A stretch of DNA of 64,000 bases from CAYPGJ01 sp050174775 (GCA_050174775.1 JBFXJP010000001.1:434001-498000); one strand, 5' to 3'; counted from the stretch's first letter, positions 47,698 through 57,936 are shown. The notes: a model not told the origin generated them from the letters alone. Made by a program: numbers and translations.

Positions 47698-48978
47698 ATG
47701 AGCGCGCTGCGATTTGAGATCGAGGCAAGGTCGGCGTCGTGCGCGGCGAGAGTCGGGCGTGTGCGCACGCTGCATGGGGAGTTTGTGACGCCCGCGTTCA
47801 TGCCGGTGGGAACGAAGGGGAGCGTGAAGGGCATCCCGCCGTGGATGGTGGCCTCGACGGGCGCAGAGGTGGTGCTGGCGAACACGTACCACCTGCTGTT
47901 GCGGCCCGGTCCGGAGTCGGTGTCGCGGCGCGGCGGGCTGCACGCGTTCACGGGGTGGCCCGCGTCGATGCTGACGGACTCGGGGGGGTATCAGGTGTAT
48001 TCCCTGGCGGACATCTCGAAGATCACGGAGGAGGGGGTGGCGTTCCGGAGCGTGATCGACGGCGCCGTGGTGAAGATGTCCCCCGAGAGCGCGACACGGA
48101 CGCAGAACCTGCTGGGGGCGGACATCATCATGGCGTTCGATGATTGCCCGCCGAGCGTTGATCCGAAGTCGGTCAATCAGACACGACGGCGGATGGGGGG
48201 CACGGCGGAAGGGGAGGGGGGCTCGAAGCGGACGCAGGTGGATCACGAGAAGCGGGTCGGTGAGGCGTGCGAGCGGACGATCCGCTGGCTGAAGCGGTGC
48301 GTCGAGGCGCACGAGCGCGCGGATGCGCAGTCGTTGTTCGGCATCGTGCAGGGCGGGACGGACCTGGAGCGACGCTCGTGGTGCGCGCGGGAGGTGAGGG
48401 CGTTCGATCTGCCGGGGTACGCCATCGGGGGCGTGGCGGTGGGGGAGGGGCACGAGGAGATCGTCCGCGTCGTGAACCACACGGCGGGGCTGCTCCCGGA
48501 GGAGAGGCCCAGGTACCTGATGGGGGTGGGGTACGAGCGGGACATCCTCGCGGCGGTGCGCGCGGGGGTGGACATGTTCGATTGCGTGCTGCCGACCAGG
48601 AATGGTCGGAACGCCAACGCGTTCACGCGGACAGGGCAGCTGCGTCTGCGGAACGCGGCCTGCGCGGAGGATGACGGGCCGATCGAGGAGGGGTGTGATT
48701 GTCCGGCGTGTGCGCCGGTGGGGGCGTGGGGAGACCTGCAGGTAGGGGGGGCGAGCCCGAAGGGATGGTTCTCGCGGGCGTACCTGCGTCATCTCTTCCT
48801 CTCCGGGGAGATGCTGGGGGGCATCCTGGTCAGCCTGCATAACCTCCGGCACTTCCAACGCCTGCTATTGGACATCCGCACGGCCATCCGGGATGATGGC
48901 TGGTCTGCGCTTGCCCGGCGATGGCCCGTACTCGAGCAGGCGGGAGGGGACACCTCGGCAGACGGGGCGCAGGACTGA
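47698..48978 (+). CDS. tgt: queuine/preQ1 tRNA-guanine transglycosylase
   Basis: Tgt exchanges guanine 34 for preQ1 in tRNAs with GUN anticodons, the committing step of queuosine formation in tRNA. The 426-aa protein has TPAFMPVGTKGSVKG, NTYHLLLRPG, the substrate Asp in LTDSGGYQVYSLAD (Phe is more usual after GG), FGIVQGGTDLERR, GVAVGEGHEEI, YLMGVGYERDILAAVRAG, the catalytic Asp in MFDCVLPTRNGRNA, and zinc ligands CDCPAC plus His in LHNLRHFQRL. An insert of about 20 residues around GGTAEGEGGSKRTQ is unusual. The QueD-like gene at 17.6 kb may belong to the same pathway. Confidence 0.95.
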   Translation: MSALRFEIEARSASCAARVGRVRTLHGEFVTPAFMPVGTKGSVKGIPPWMVASTGAEVVLANTYHLLLRPGPESVSRRGGLHAFTGWPASMLTDSGGYQVYSLADISKITEEGVAFRSVIDGAVVKMSPESATRTQNLLGADIIMAFDDCPPSVDPKSVNQTRRRMGGTAEGEGGSKRTQVDHEKRVGEACERTIRWLKRCVEAHERADAQSLFGIVQGGTDLERRSWCAREVRAFDLPGYAIGGVAVGEGHEEIVRVVNHTAGLLPEERPRYLMGVGYERDILAAVRAGVDMFDCVLPTRNGRNANAFTRTGQLRLRNAACAEDDGPIEEGCDCPACAPVGAWGDLQVGGASPKGWFSRAYLRHLFLSGEMLGGILVSLHNLRHFQRLLLDIRTAIRDDGWSALARRWPVLEQAGGDTSADGAQD

Positions 48979-49042
48979 TTGGATTAGAGGCGGCCGGCCC
49001 AAACCCCGAACCGGGGCCGCTCGGATTACCAAAGAGACGCAG

Positions 49043-49537
49043 ATGAACACACTTTCGGCAGACGGATCGATCGGACACACCTGGCACATCGGGATGGCAA
49101 CGCTGGCCCAGGCCGCCCCACCCGTGGCGGGACGCTCCGACGGGGGCGGCACGACGCAGCAGGGCGCCGAGAGCGCCCCCCTGGGCGGGACCGGGAGCCC
49201 CGGCGGGGGCGGTCAGCCCCAGAGCCCCTTCGGCGGCATGGGGTTCATGTTCATCCTGCTCTTCTTCTTCGTCGCGATGATGCTCATGTCGGCCCTCACC
49301 GGCCGCAAGGAGAAGAAGCGCCGCGCCGAGATGCTCTCGTCGCTCAAGCGCCACGACCGGGTGCAGACCATCGGCGGGCTGATCGGCTCCGTGGCCGAGG
49401 TCCGTGATGACGAGGTCGTCCTCAAGATCGACGAGTCGACGAACACGAAGGTCCGGGTGGTCCGCTCCGCGGTGCAGGCGGTGCTGAAGCGCAGCGGTGA
49501 GGAGATCGCGCCGGCGGGGAGCGACGTGCGGTCGTAA
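49043..49537 (+). CDS. yajC: preprotein translocase subunit YajC
   Basis: YajC is the small partner of SecDF in the Sec translocon. The 164-aa protein has an extended Gly/Ser/Pro-rich N-terminus (about residues 25-62), one membrane helix (FMFILLFFFVAMMLMSAL), and the conserved RAEMLSSLKRHDRVQTIGGL, IGSVAEVRDDEVVLKIDEST and VVRSAVQAVL. The ATG at 49043 is preceded by AGAG. It stands between tgt and secDF, the classic tgt-yajC-secD-secF order. It is longer than the roughly 110 aa of most YajC proteins because of the N-terminal extension. Confidence 0.93.
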   Translation: MNTLSADGSIGHTWHIGMATLAQAAPPVAGRSDGGGTTQQGAESAPLGGTGSPGGGGQPQSPFGGMGFMFILLFFFVAMMLMSALTGRKEKKRRAEMLSSLKRHDRVQTIGGLIGSVAEVRDDEVVLKIDESTNTKVRVVRSAVQAVLKRSGEEIAPAGSDVRS

Positions 49538-49607
49538 CCGCGAGCGCCGAGACGGTCGGAGCGGGCACGGGACATCGGACAACACTTACGCGAGTTCAAC
49601 GAGCGAT

Positions 49608-52600
49608 ATGCCACGACTGATTCGACAAGGGCTGATTGTGCTGGCCGCCATCCTCATCTCGGTGTGGGCGATCATGCCCCCGGCCGAGAAGCTGCGGCGG
49701 GGCAAGGACCTGGCCGGCGGCGTCACCCTCGTCTACACCGTCGAGGTCGAGCCCGGGTCCGACGCCAAGTCCGAGATCAACAACACCATCGAGGTGCTGA
49801 AGCGCCGCGTGAACCCCACCGGCGCGCTCGACATCTCCATGGTCGCGCAGGGCGACAACCGCATCGAAGTCGCCATGCCTCTTCCCAGCGACAACGTGCG
49901 CGCCCTCAAGACGGCGTACGACAACGCGCTCGCGGCCCTCGAGGGCTCCGCGATCGACTCCGGCTCGCTCGAGCGCGTGCTGCGCCGTGAAGGTCAGGAG
50001 CGCGACGAGGGCATCCGCGATCTCGCGGGCGGTGACGAGACCCGTCTCCTCCGTCTCCGAGAGGCCGCGGCCGCGTACGACGCAGCCCAGGCCGCCCGCG
50101 CCGCGTACGAGCAGGCCTCGATCGCGCAGGACCCCCCGGCGCGCCTGGACATGCTCGCGGCCGAAGCCGCCGACGCCGAGATCGCCTACGACGCCGCGCG
50201 CAAGAGCGTCTTCGCGCTCTCCGTCCGTCCCGAGGACGTCCGACGCGCCATCGAGCTCCCCGACGCCGAGCGTTCCCTCCTCGATCGCGACACCAAGGAA
50301 CTGGCCACGCTTCCCAGCCCGCGCGCCCTCGCGCTCGACCGGCTCCGGGAGCAGCACCCGGACGCGGCCGCGAAGATCGACGCGGCCCTCCAGGCCTACG
50401 AGACGTACAACGCGCAGCGCACCGGGCTCGACGATCCCGCCGACCTCAAGCGCATGCTCCGCGGCTCGGGCGTGCTCTCCTACCGCATCGCCCCCGCCCC
50501 GGGCGAGCTCCCCGACGAGGCCACGCTCCGCCGCCAGCTCGCCGAGCGCGGCGCCCGCAACGCGAGCTCGGGCGAGGCCCGCTGGCACCAGGTCGAGAAC
50601 ATCGAGACGTGGTACGACTCGGTGCAGGACCTCCGTGCGTTGCAGGAAGACCCCGCCGGCTACTTCGCCGCGCGCCGCCTCGTCGGCGCCGAGCGCGACG
50701 GCCTCTATTACGTTCTCCTCTGGGACAAGCCCGGCCTTCGGCTCACGCCCGCCGAGGGCAACTGGCGCGTCAAGCGAGCCTTCCCCACCCCCGATCAACG
50801 CGGCTTCCCTGCCATCGGCTTCGAGATGGACCCGCTCGGCGCCTCGCTCCTGGGCGATCTCACCGGCGCCAACATCGGCAAGCCCATGGCCGTGCTGCTC
50901 GATGAGAAGGTCTACACCACCCCCAATCTCAACGGCAAGATCTCCGGCAACGGCATCATCGAGAGCGGGCGCAGCGGCTTCTCACAGGAAGAGATCGACT
51001 ACATCGTCAACACCCTCCGCGCCGGCTCGCTCGCCGCGCGCCTCAGCGAAGACCCCATCTACCAGGACACCACCGGCCCCGCGCTCGGCGCCGACAACCT
51101 CCAGAAGGGCCTTATCGCCGGCCTCTACTCCTTCATCCTCGTCTCCGCGTTCATGATCATCTGGTACTTCGGCCCCGGCGTGATCGCCGTGCTCTCCCTC
51201 GCGGTCGCCGGCCTCACCCTCCTCGGCCTCATGGCCCTGGGGCGCGCCTCCTTCACCATGCCCGGCATCGCTGGCATCGTGCTCACCTTCGGCATGGCCG
51301 TCGACGCCAACGTGCTCATCTACGAGCGCATCCGAGAGGAGCTGCTCGCGGGCCACAAGGTCAAGGCCGCCGTCCGCATCGGCTTCCAGAAGGCACTCTC
51401 CGCCATCGTCGACGGCAACCTCACCACCCTCATCGTCGCCTTCGTCCTCTACCGGTTCGGCACCACCGAGATCCGCGGCTTCGCCGTGACGCTCGGCGTG
51501 GGCATCATCACCACCCTCTTCGCCGCCCTCGTCGTCGCCCGCCTCCTCTTCACCATCGGCGTCGAGCTGCTCAACTGGAAGAGCATCCCGATGCTCCCCA
51601 GCGCCATCCCCGCCCTGGGCCGCATCATCGAGCCCAAGATCGACTGGGTCGGCAAGCGGTGGTTCTTCTACGCCGTCTCCGCGATCCTCCTCACCATGGG
51701 CGTGGCCACGATGATCCATCAGGGCCCGCGCATGTTCGACAACGAGTTCCGCGGCGGAACCTCCGCCACGTTCAATCTCAAGTCCGAAGACCCCGACGGC
51801 GACGGCCCCGCCCCCGCCACCCCGAAGGTGATGACACGCGCCGAGGTCGAGGAGCGTCTTCGCGCCACGGCGTCGTCCTACCCGCCGGGCTCCCCCGAGA
51901 ACACGCTCCTCACCGCCACCGTCGTCGCCCTCAACCCCGAAGCCGACAAGGTCTCCAGCAACCAGTTCGCCATCAAAACGGTCGTTTCCGACCCGGAGAT
52001 CGTCTCCAAGGTCGTCATCGAGGCCTTCTCCGACGTGCTCGACGCCCAGCCGCCCCTCACGCTCGCCTCCACCGAGGCACGCGAGATCGTCAAGCCCGCC
52101 CTCGGCGACAACATCGATCAGGCGAGCGTGCGCGACGACGTCTCGGGGTATCTCGGCGGCGTCGCCGTCGTCGTCCGAGGCATCGAGCCCCCGACGACAC
52201 TCGACGACCTCCGCACACGCCTCGATAAGCTGCGCGCCCAGCCCGACAACGCGGACACGCTCACCTGGGACGCAGACGTCGTTGTGCTCGAGGGCACGCG
52301 CGACCGCGTCACCAGCGCCGTGTTCATCGCCAACGACCGGTCCCTGAGCGTCTTCGCCGACGCCGCACGCTGGCGCATCGAGGTCGCGCAGCGCCACGAG
52401 CGCGTCGTCCGCGATGCGCTCGAGCAGGGCGCCACCCTCTCCGGCGTCCAATCCTTCAGCCCCGCCATCGCCGCCGACTTTGCCGCCAAGGCCGCCGTCG
52501 CCATCGTCCTCAGCCTCATCGGCATCACCATCTACGTCTGGGTCCGCTTCGGCTCGATCCTCTACTCTCTCGGCGCAGTGGTCGCCGACATGCATGACGC

Positions 52601-53069
52601 CATCGTCGCCGTCGGCCTCATCGCCGTCGTCGAGGTCATCTACGAGAAGTTCCCGGGGCTTGCCGCGACGCTGCTCCTCGAGCCCTTCAAGATCGATCTG
52701 GCCATGGTGGCCGCCGTGCTCACCGTGCTGGGGTACTCCCTCAACGACTCCATCGTGATCCTCGACCGCATCCGCGAGAACCGCGGGAAGCTCAACTACG
52801 CCACGCGCGAGGTCGTGAATCTGTCCCTGAACCAGACCCTCAGCCGCACGCTGATTACCGGCAGCACCACGCTCCTCTCATGCGCCGTCCTCTACGTCGT
52901 GGCCGGCCAGAGCATCCGAGGCTTCGCGTTCGCCATCTTTGTTGGGGTTGTGGCCGGTACCTACTCATCCATCGGCATCGCGGCGCCGATGGTATGGACG
53001 CGTAGGATTCCCGCGGCGTCCAAGGCCGCAACGCGGGCCGTCGACACGGGGACGCCCGCCACCACCTGA
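49608..53069 (+). CDS. secDF: protein translocase SecD-SecF fusion
   Basis: SecDF uses the proton gradient to pull exported proteins through the translocon. This 1153-aa protein is a natural fusion. The SecD half starts with a membrane helix, RRGKDLAGGVTLVYTVEV and a first periplasmic domain, then six helices (about 500-690) with MPGIAGIVLTFGMAVDANVL and IVDGNLTTLIVAFVLYRFG. The SecF half begins near 690, has FDNEFRGGTSATF, a second periplasmic domain, and six helices with GYSLNDSIVILDRIREN and LITGSTTLLSCAVLYVV. Between about 100 and 290 there is a long Ala/Glu/Arg-rich, probably coiled insertion not found in E. coli SecD. Fused SecDF is common in several phyla, including Planctomycetota. 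Confidence 0.95.
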   Translation: MPRLIRQGLIVLAAILISVWAIMPPAEKLRRGKDLAGGVTLVYTVEVEPGSDAKSEINNTIEVLKRRVNPTGALDISMVAQGDNRIEVAMPLPSDNVRALKTAYDNALAALEGSAIDSGSLERVLRREGQERDEGIRDLAGGDETRLLRLREAAAAYDAAQAARAAYEQASIAQDPPARLDMLAAEAADAEIAYDAARKSVFALSVRPEDVRRAIELPDAERSLLDRDTKELATLPSPRALALDRLREQHPDAAAKIDAALQAYETYNAQRTGLDDPADLKRMLRGSGVLSYRIAPAPGELPDEATLRRQLAERGARNASSGEARWHQVENIETWYDSVQDLRALQEDPAGYFAARRLVGAERDGLYYVLLWDKPGLRLTPAEGNWRVKRAFPTPDQRGFPAIGFEMDPLGASLLGDLTGANIGKPMAVLLDEKVYTTPNLNGKISGNGIIESGRSGFSQEEIDYIVNTLRAGSLAARLSEDPIYQDTTGPALGADNLQKGLIAGLYSFILVSAFMIIWYFGPGVIAVLSLAVAGLTLLGLMALGRASFTMPGIAGIVLTFGMAVDANVLIYERIREELLAGHKVKAAVRIGFQKALSAIVDGNLTTLIVAFVLYRFGTTEIRGFAVTLGVGIITTLFAALVVARLLFTIGVELLNWKSIPMLPSAIPALGRIIEPKIDWVGKRWFFYAVSAILLTMGVATMIHQGPRMFDNEFRGGTSATFNLKSEDPDGDGPAPATPKVMTRAEVEERLRATASSYPPGSPENTLLTATVVALNPEADKVSSNQFAIKTVVSDPEIVSKVVIEAFSDVLDAQPPLTLASTEAREIVKPALGDNIDQASVRDDVSGYLGGVAVVVRGIEPPTTLDDLRTRLDKLRAQPDNADTLTWDADVVVLEGTRDRVTSAVFIANDRSLSVFADAARWRIEVAQRHERVVRDALEQGATLSGVQSFSPAIAADFAAKAAVAIVLSLIGITIYVWVRFGSILYSLGAVVADMHDAIVAVGLIAVVEVIYEKFPGLAATLLLEPFKIDLAMVAAVLTVLGYSLNDSIVILDRIRENRGKLNYATREVVNLSLNQTLSRTLITGSTTLLSCAVLYVVAGQSIRGFAFAIFVGVVAGTYSSIGIAAPMVWTRRIPAASKAATRAVDTGTPATT

Positions 53070-53104
53070 GGTCTCCCGCCCGTCACACAACCGGAGGCTC
53101 CACC

Positions 53105-53800
53105 ATGGCCACCGCAGTCACAGGTACCAACCGTGCGCTCGCCGCAGCCGGTGTCCTCGTGCTCGTCTGGATCGCCGTCTGGTGGATGACGCCGGTTCGT
53201 CCGGAGCCCGGCGTCTCCTTCGCGCACGAGCCCTCCAGCCCAGCCGCGCTGACCCGCACCGAAGCCGTGCCCGTCGAGCCCGCGCAGCCGATCGCTTCTC
53301 CCGGGAAGACCGACTGGACGAGCCCGCCGCAGTCTCCGGCGCGCGAAGCCAACCCCCGCGCCGCAGACACACCCACGTCCCAGGCCGCGAGCCTTACCGA
53401 CGGCGCTCCTGCGATGCGCTCCTACACCGTGCGCGCCGGCGACACGCTCCAGAGCATCGCCAGAGCCACCTTCGGCGACGGCGCCAAGTGGTCGATCATC
53501 GCGCGCGCCAACCCGCGTGTGGACCCCATCAAACTCCGCGCCGGCATGGTCCTTCAGATCCCCGTCGATCCCGGCAACCTGCAGGGCGGCGCGCCCGTGA
53601 CGTCCCACACGAGCAACGACAAGCCCGCCGCCGGCGGAACCGAGTACCTCGTCCAGAAGGGCGACACACTCTCCGAGATCGCCAAGCAGACCCTCGGGAC
53701 GGCCACGCGATGGCAGGACATCCTCGACGCCAACGGCTCGCTCCTCAAGGCGCCCGAAGACCTCCGCCCCGGCATGCGTCTCAAGATCCCCGCGCGCTAA
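53105..53800 (+). CDS. membrane-anchored protein with two LysM domains
   Basis: A 231-aa protein with one N-terminal membrane helix (AAAGVLVLVWIAVWWM), a proline-rich spacer (about residues 35-100), and two LysM peptidoglycan-binding units: YTVRAGDTLQSIARATFGDG (about 106-153) and YLVQKGDTLSEIAKQTLGTA (about 180-229). GGAGG stands eight bases before the ATG. It probably holds the inner membrane or a periplasmic complex to the cell wall. It follows secDF by 35 bp and converges on smc. No catalytic domain is present. Confidence 0.9.
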   Translation: MATAVTGTNRALAAAGVLVLVWIAVWWMTPVRPEPGVSFAHEPSSPAALTRTEAVPVEPAQPIASPGKTDWTSPPQSPAREANPRAADTPTSQAASLTDGAPAMRSYTVRAGDTLQSIARATFGDGAKWSIIARANPRVDPIKLRAGMVLQIPVDPGNLQGGAPVTSHTSNDKPAAGGTEYLVQKGDTLSEIAKQTLGTATRWQDILDANGSLLKAPEDLRPGMRLKIPAR

Positions 53801-53855
53801 GCACCACGGAAGACCCCCGGCACACCCGCTCTTGCGCGCCTGAGGTCCCTCCTCC

Positions 53856-56800
53856 TCAGCCCGCGATGTCCTCCGCGCCCACGGCGCTCTCCTCGCGCAT
53901 CCCGGCGAGCGCCTTCCGCAGGCCGCCCTTCTTCGTCGGCGCCGGCTCGCCCGCGCTCTGCTGACCCTCCTGGTCGCGGTGCAGGTCCTCGAGCTTCACG
54001 CTCACTCGCCGTGACACGCCACGCTCCGCCATCGTCACCCCGTACAGCTGGTCCGCCTCGAGCATCGTCCGCTTGTTGTGCGTGATGACGATGAAGTGCG
54101 AGCGGTCCAGGAACTTCTTGAGCACGCCGCAGAACCGAGCGACGTTCGCCTCGTCCAGCGCTGCGTCCACCTCGTCCAGCACGCAGAACGGGCTGGGCTT
54201 GCTCTGGAAGATCGCCATGAGCAACGCCACGGCCGTGAGCGTCTTCTCGCCGCCCGAGAGCTGCGAGATGGACCGGGGCTCCTTGCCCGGCGGCTTGGCC
54301 ACCACCTCGACGCCCGACTCGAGCCAGTCGATCTCCCCCTCCGAGCCGTCCTCGCGCGCGATGGGCATCAGCCGAACCTGCGCCGAGCCACCGCCGAACA
54401 GGCGACGGAACATGCCGTCCTGCCCCGCGAAGTTCTTCTCGATCGTCTCGAACGTCTCGCGGAAGCGGTCGCGCGACGCGTCGGAGAGCTTCTGGATGAG
54501 GTCCGTCAGGCTCGCCCGCGCCCGGTCGAGGTCCGCCACCTGCGACGCCAGCTCCTCGTTCCGCCCCGAGAGCTGCGTCTCCTCCTCGATGGCGTCGAGG
54601 TTCACGTTCCCCAGCTTCTTGATCTCGCTGCGCAGACGATCGATGTCCGCCGCCAGCGCGTCCTGATCCACCGACTCCTGGCTCACGAACGACTCGGCCC
54701 ACGGCCGGTACGTGATCACCAGATCGATCCCGATGTCCTCCACCGTGCGATCCTGCAGCGCCTCGCGCCGCACCTCGATCTCACGACGAGACAGCTCCAC
54801 CGCGTTCCAGTCGCGCTCCAGCTCGTGCGCACGCTCCCGCTCCTGCGCGACGCGCTCCGACAGCGATCGCGCCGCTTCCGTGGCCCGGAGCACATCCCCG
54901 GCCATGTCGGCCAACGCACGCTCGAGCGTCTCGGCCTCAGCGCCCGATTCCTGCTCCCGCTGCGTGGCCTCCTGGATCGTCCGCGCGTGCTCCTCGGCGC
55001 GTGCCTGGCGTGCCTCCAGCCCGTCTGTGGATTGCGTGATCGCCCGCCGGGCATCCTCGAGCTCGCGCTCCAGCCGCACGCACTCGCGCTTGGCCGAGGA
55101 CGCCTGCTCCGACACCTGCCCCACCCGCACACGCTCGCTGGCAAGCGTCTCGCCCGCCTCGTGGGCCGCGCTCTCGCGCTCCGCGACCCGACCCCGCGCC
55201 TCCTCAAGCTCAGCGCGACGCTCGGACGCCAATCGCGCAAGGCTCGCCGCTTTCTCCGTCGCCTCCGCCGCACGCTGCTCCAGTGTCACGCGGCGCGACT
55301 CGGCCTCGTGCTCGTCCTTGGCCGCAGCGTCACGGTCGCGCAGCGCCCGGTCGCGCTCCACCTGCAGACGATCGCGTCGCGCCTCCTCGCCCGCGAGCGA
55401 ACGGCGAAGGTCCGCCACGCGCGCCACGACCTCCGACCGGCGCGCATCCGCGCCGGCCAGCCGCTCATCCCCTTCGAGCAACGAGGCTCGCGCGGACTCG
55501 AGCTCGCTCGTAAGCCGCTCCGACGCCGCGTCCAGCTCGCGTCGCTCGGCGCGCAGCCGCAACGCGCCCTGCGCGGGGTCGTCCGCCCCGGCAGGACCGA
55601 TGCTGAGCCGCCCGTCCGTCTCGATCACCTCTCCCCGCTTCGTCACGAACCTCGCGCCCAGCGAACGCATCGGCCCCGCGAGCAGCATCAACGCGGCATC
55701 GAGGTCCTCGACCAGGTACGTACGACCCAGCAGCCGACGCACGAGCCCCTGCACCTCCTCGCTCGCCTCAACGAGCGAAGCCACCGGACGCAGCCGGTAC
55801 GGCTCGCGCCGCAGGAGGTCGCTCGCCTCGCCAGGCAGCTCCCGCCACGCGGGCTCCCCACCGATGGCGTGCAGCGGCAACAGCTGCACCCGTCCCTCCG
55901 GCTCACGGAGGGCTGCGCTCGCCAGTGCAGCGCCCGCCGAATCCACCACGATCGCCTGCAACGTGCTCCCCAGCGCCGCTTCCACAGCCCCCGCGTCCGC
56001 GGCGTCCACCCGGATCAGGTCCGCCAGCGTCCCGCGCACCGACTCCAGCCCCGACTCGCCCGCGTCGCGCCGCTCCAGCACGCGACGCGCCGCGTCGGGC
56101 AGACCCGTGTGCGACTCGATCAGCTCCTGCAGCGTGCTGCGACGCGCATCCACCCGCACGCGCTCGCGCTCGATCGCCGCCACGCGCTCCGCGAGCGATC
56201 GCCGATCACCCGCAGCAGCCGAGGCTTCACGCTCGGCCTCCTCGCGCTCGCGCTCCGCCGTCTCGCACCCTTCGCGCAGACTTTCAACCCCAGCCTCAGC
56301 GTTCGTCAGCTCCTCACCCAGTGCCCCCAGCGCCTGCTCCAGAGCCTCCCGCCGAGCCACGATCCGCGCCCGCTCTTCCGCCAACGCCGACGCCCGCCGA
56401 CGCTCACCCTCAGCGTCCGTCTCGCACGCCTGACGTCGACGCTCGATCTCCGACAGCGACGACTCCAGCGATTGCGCCTTGGACCGCTCCTCCGCGACCC
56501 CGTCCATCGCCTTCCGACGCTCTTCCGCCAGCGCGCCCAGCCGAGCCTGACCCTCGCGCGCCTCCCCGTCGAGTGCCGCGGCCTTCGTCACCAGCTCCAT
56601 GAACTGCGCCTCGAGCGCTGCCGCACGCTCCCGCAGCGACGCCGCGTTCGCCTCGTCCCGCGCGATCTGCTCGCGCAGCTCCTCGAGCGCCCGCTCCGTC
56701 ATCGCGCGCCGCTGCGCCGCGGCCTCGCGTGTGTGCGCCGCGCTCGCGCGGCGAGACTCCACCTCCTGCCGCTGCGCCGCAAGCTCGTGCCGCGCCAGCT

Positions 56801-57785
56801 CCGCCCGCTGCTTCTCGTCCTCACTCGCGCGCAAACGCGACGTGGCGTCCTTCCGGTCCTCCTCCAGCGACGCAAGCCGCGAGGTCAGCCCGTCCAAACG
56901 CTCCTTCAGCTCGTGCCACTGCACCATGGCGAGCGTCGTCTTCTGCTCGCGCAACGCCCCGTCCAGCTCCTGGAACATCCGCGCCTTGGCCGCCTGCCCC
57001 TTCACGATCCGCAGCCGACGCTCCGTCGACTCCAGCTGCTCCCGCACACGCGTCAGGCTCGTCTCCGCACGCTCCAGCTTCCGCTCCGCCTCCACCCGGC
57101 GCGCCCGGAACTTCGCAACTCCCGCGGCCTCCTCGAAGATCGTCCGCCGCTCCGTCGGCGACGCCAGCAGCATCGCGTCCACCTTCCCCTGCTCGATGAT
57201 CGAATACGCGTCCGCCCCCACGCCCGTGTCCATGAACAACTCGCGGATGTCGCGCAGGCGCGCCTTCCGCCCGTTGATCAGATACTCCGACGTCCCGTCC
57301 CGATGCAGCCGACGCTCCACTTCCACCGAGTCGGTGTCGATCGGCAGCGCGCGACGCACCGCGCCCCTCCGCAGCGCCGGCTCCTCCTCGACCACTTCCT
57401 CCGTCCCCCCGACCGCCTCCACGCCCCCCTCAACAGCCCCCTCGACCGGCGCGCTCTGCTCCGCTTCCACCACAGCAGGCCCGCTCTTGGCCTGACGAGC
57501 CTCCCACTCCTCCTCGCTCAGCACCGGGTTGTCGAACGTCAGCCCGACGCACGCCAGCCCCATCGGCTTGCGCCCCGCGCTCCCCGCGAAGATCACGTCC
57601 CCCATCTCTTTCCCGCGCAGCGACTTCGCCGACCGCTCCCCCAGCACCCACTTGATCGCGTCGACGACGTTCGATTTCCCGCACCCGTTCGGGCCCACGA
57701 TCCCCGTCACCGGAGAGTCGAACGTGAACTCCGTCCGATCCGCGAACGACTTGAACCCCGAAACGGTCAGCTTCGCCAGCCTCAT
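53856..57785 (-). CDS. smc: chromosome partition protein SMC
   Basis: SMC is the condensin ATPase that organises and segregates the chromosome. The 1309-aa protein has the N-terminal head (MRLAKLTVSGFKSFAD; Walker A GPNGCGKSNVVDAIKWVLGE), two long coiled coils, a hinge at about residues 490-640, and the C-terminal head with signature SQLSGGEKTLTAVALLMA, Walker B FCVLDEVDAALDEANV and H-loop ITHNKRTM. It is about 120 residues longer than most bacterial SMCs. Part of this is an acidic insertion of about 60 residues near 95-155, after DNPVLSEEEWEARQ, inside the N-terminal head. A GTG two codons upstream (57791) is better spaced from GGAGG than the ATG given and may be the true start. ScpA and ScpB are not adjacent. 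Confidence 0.95.
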   Translation of the reverse strand: MRLAKLTVSGFKSFADRTEFTFDSPVTGIVGPNGCGKSNVVDAIKWVLGERSAKSLRGKEMGDVIFAGSAGRKPMGLACVGLTFDNPVLSEEEWEARQAKSGPAVVEAEQSAPVEGAVEGGVEAVGGTEEVVEEEPALRRGAVRRALPIDTDSVEVERRLHRDGTSEYLINGRKARLRDIRELFMDTGVGADAYSIIEQGKVDAMLLASPTERRTIFEEAAGVAKFRARRVEAERKLERAETSLTRVREQLESTERRLRIVKGQAAKARMFQELDGALREQKTTLAMVQWHELKERLDGLTSRLASLEEDRKDATSRLRASEDEKQRAELARHELAAQRQEVESRRASAAHTREAAAQRRAMTERALEELREQIARDEANAASLRERAAALEAQFMELVTKAAALDGEAREGQARLGALAEERRKAMDGVAEERSKAQSLESSLSEIERRRQACETDAEGERRRASALAEERARIVARREALEQALGALGEELTNAEAGVESLREGCETAEREREEAEREASAAAGDRRSLAERVAAIERERVRVDARRSTLQELIESHTGLPDAARRVLERRDAGESGLESVRGTLADLIRVDAADAGAVEAALGSTLQAIVVDSAGAALASAALREPEGRVQLLPLHAIGGEPAWRELPGEASDLLRREPYRLRPVASLVEASEEVQGLVRRLLGRTYLVEDLDAALMLLAGPMRSLGARFVTKRGEVIETDGRLSIGPAGADDPAQGALRLRAERRELDAASERLTSELESARASLLEGDERLAGADARRSEVVARVADLRRSLAGEEARRDRLQVERDRALRDRDAAAKDEHEAESRRVTLEQRAAEATEKAASLARLASERRAELEEARGRVAERESAAHEAGETLASERVRVGQVSEQASSAKRECVRLERELEDARRAITQSTDGLEARQARAEEHARTIQEATQREQESGAEAETLERALADMAGDVLRATEAARSLSERVAQERERAHELERDWNAVELSRREIEVRREALQDRTVEDIGIDLVITYRPWAESFVSQESVDQDALAADIDRLRSEIKKLGNVNLDAIEEETQLSGRNEELASQVADLDRARASLTDLIQKLSDASRDRFRETFETIEKNFAGQDGMFRRLFGGGSAQVRLMPIAREDGSEGEIDWLESGVEVVAKPPGKEPRSISQLSGGEKTLTAVALLMAIFQSKPSPFCVLDEVDAALDEANVARFCGVLKKFLDRSHFIVITHNKRTMLEADQLYGVTMAERGVSRRVSVKLEDLHRDQEGQQSAGEPAPTKKGGLRKALAGMREESAVGAEDIAG

Positions 57786-57936
57786 GCCCACGCGAGACCT
57801 CCGTGTCTCCCGCGCACCTCGCGCGGACGCATTCCTGCCGTCGCCAATCTCCGTGGCGACCTCGACGGGCCCGCTCCCGGCCCGATCGCACAACCTACCG
57901 CATTCCATCGGTTCACGCCCGCCTCACCGACCCCTT

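Noticed and set aside
48985..49020. Hairpin between tgt and yajC (GCGGCC/GGCCGC arms)
   Set aside because: Only six pairs, no T-run, and it lies in the conserved tgt-yajC-secDF run where termination is not expected.
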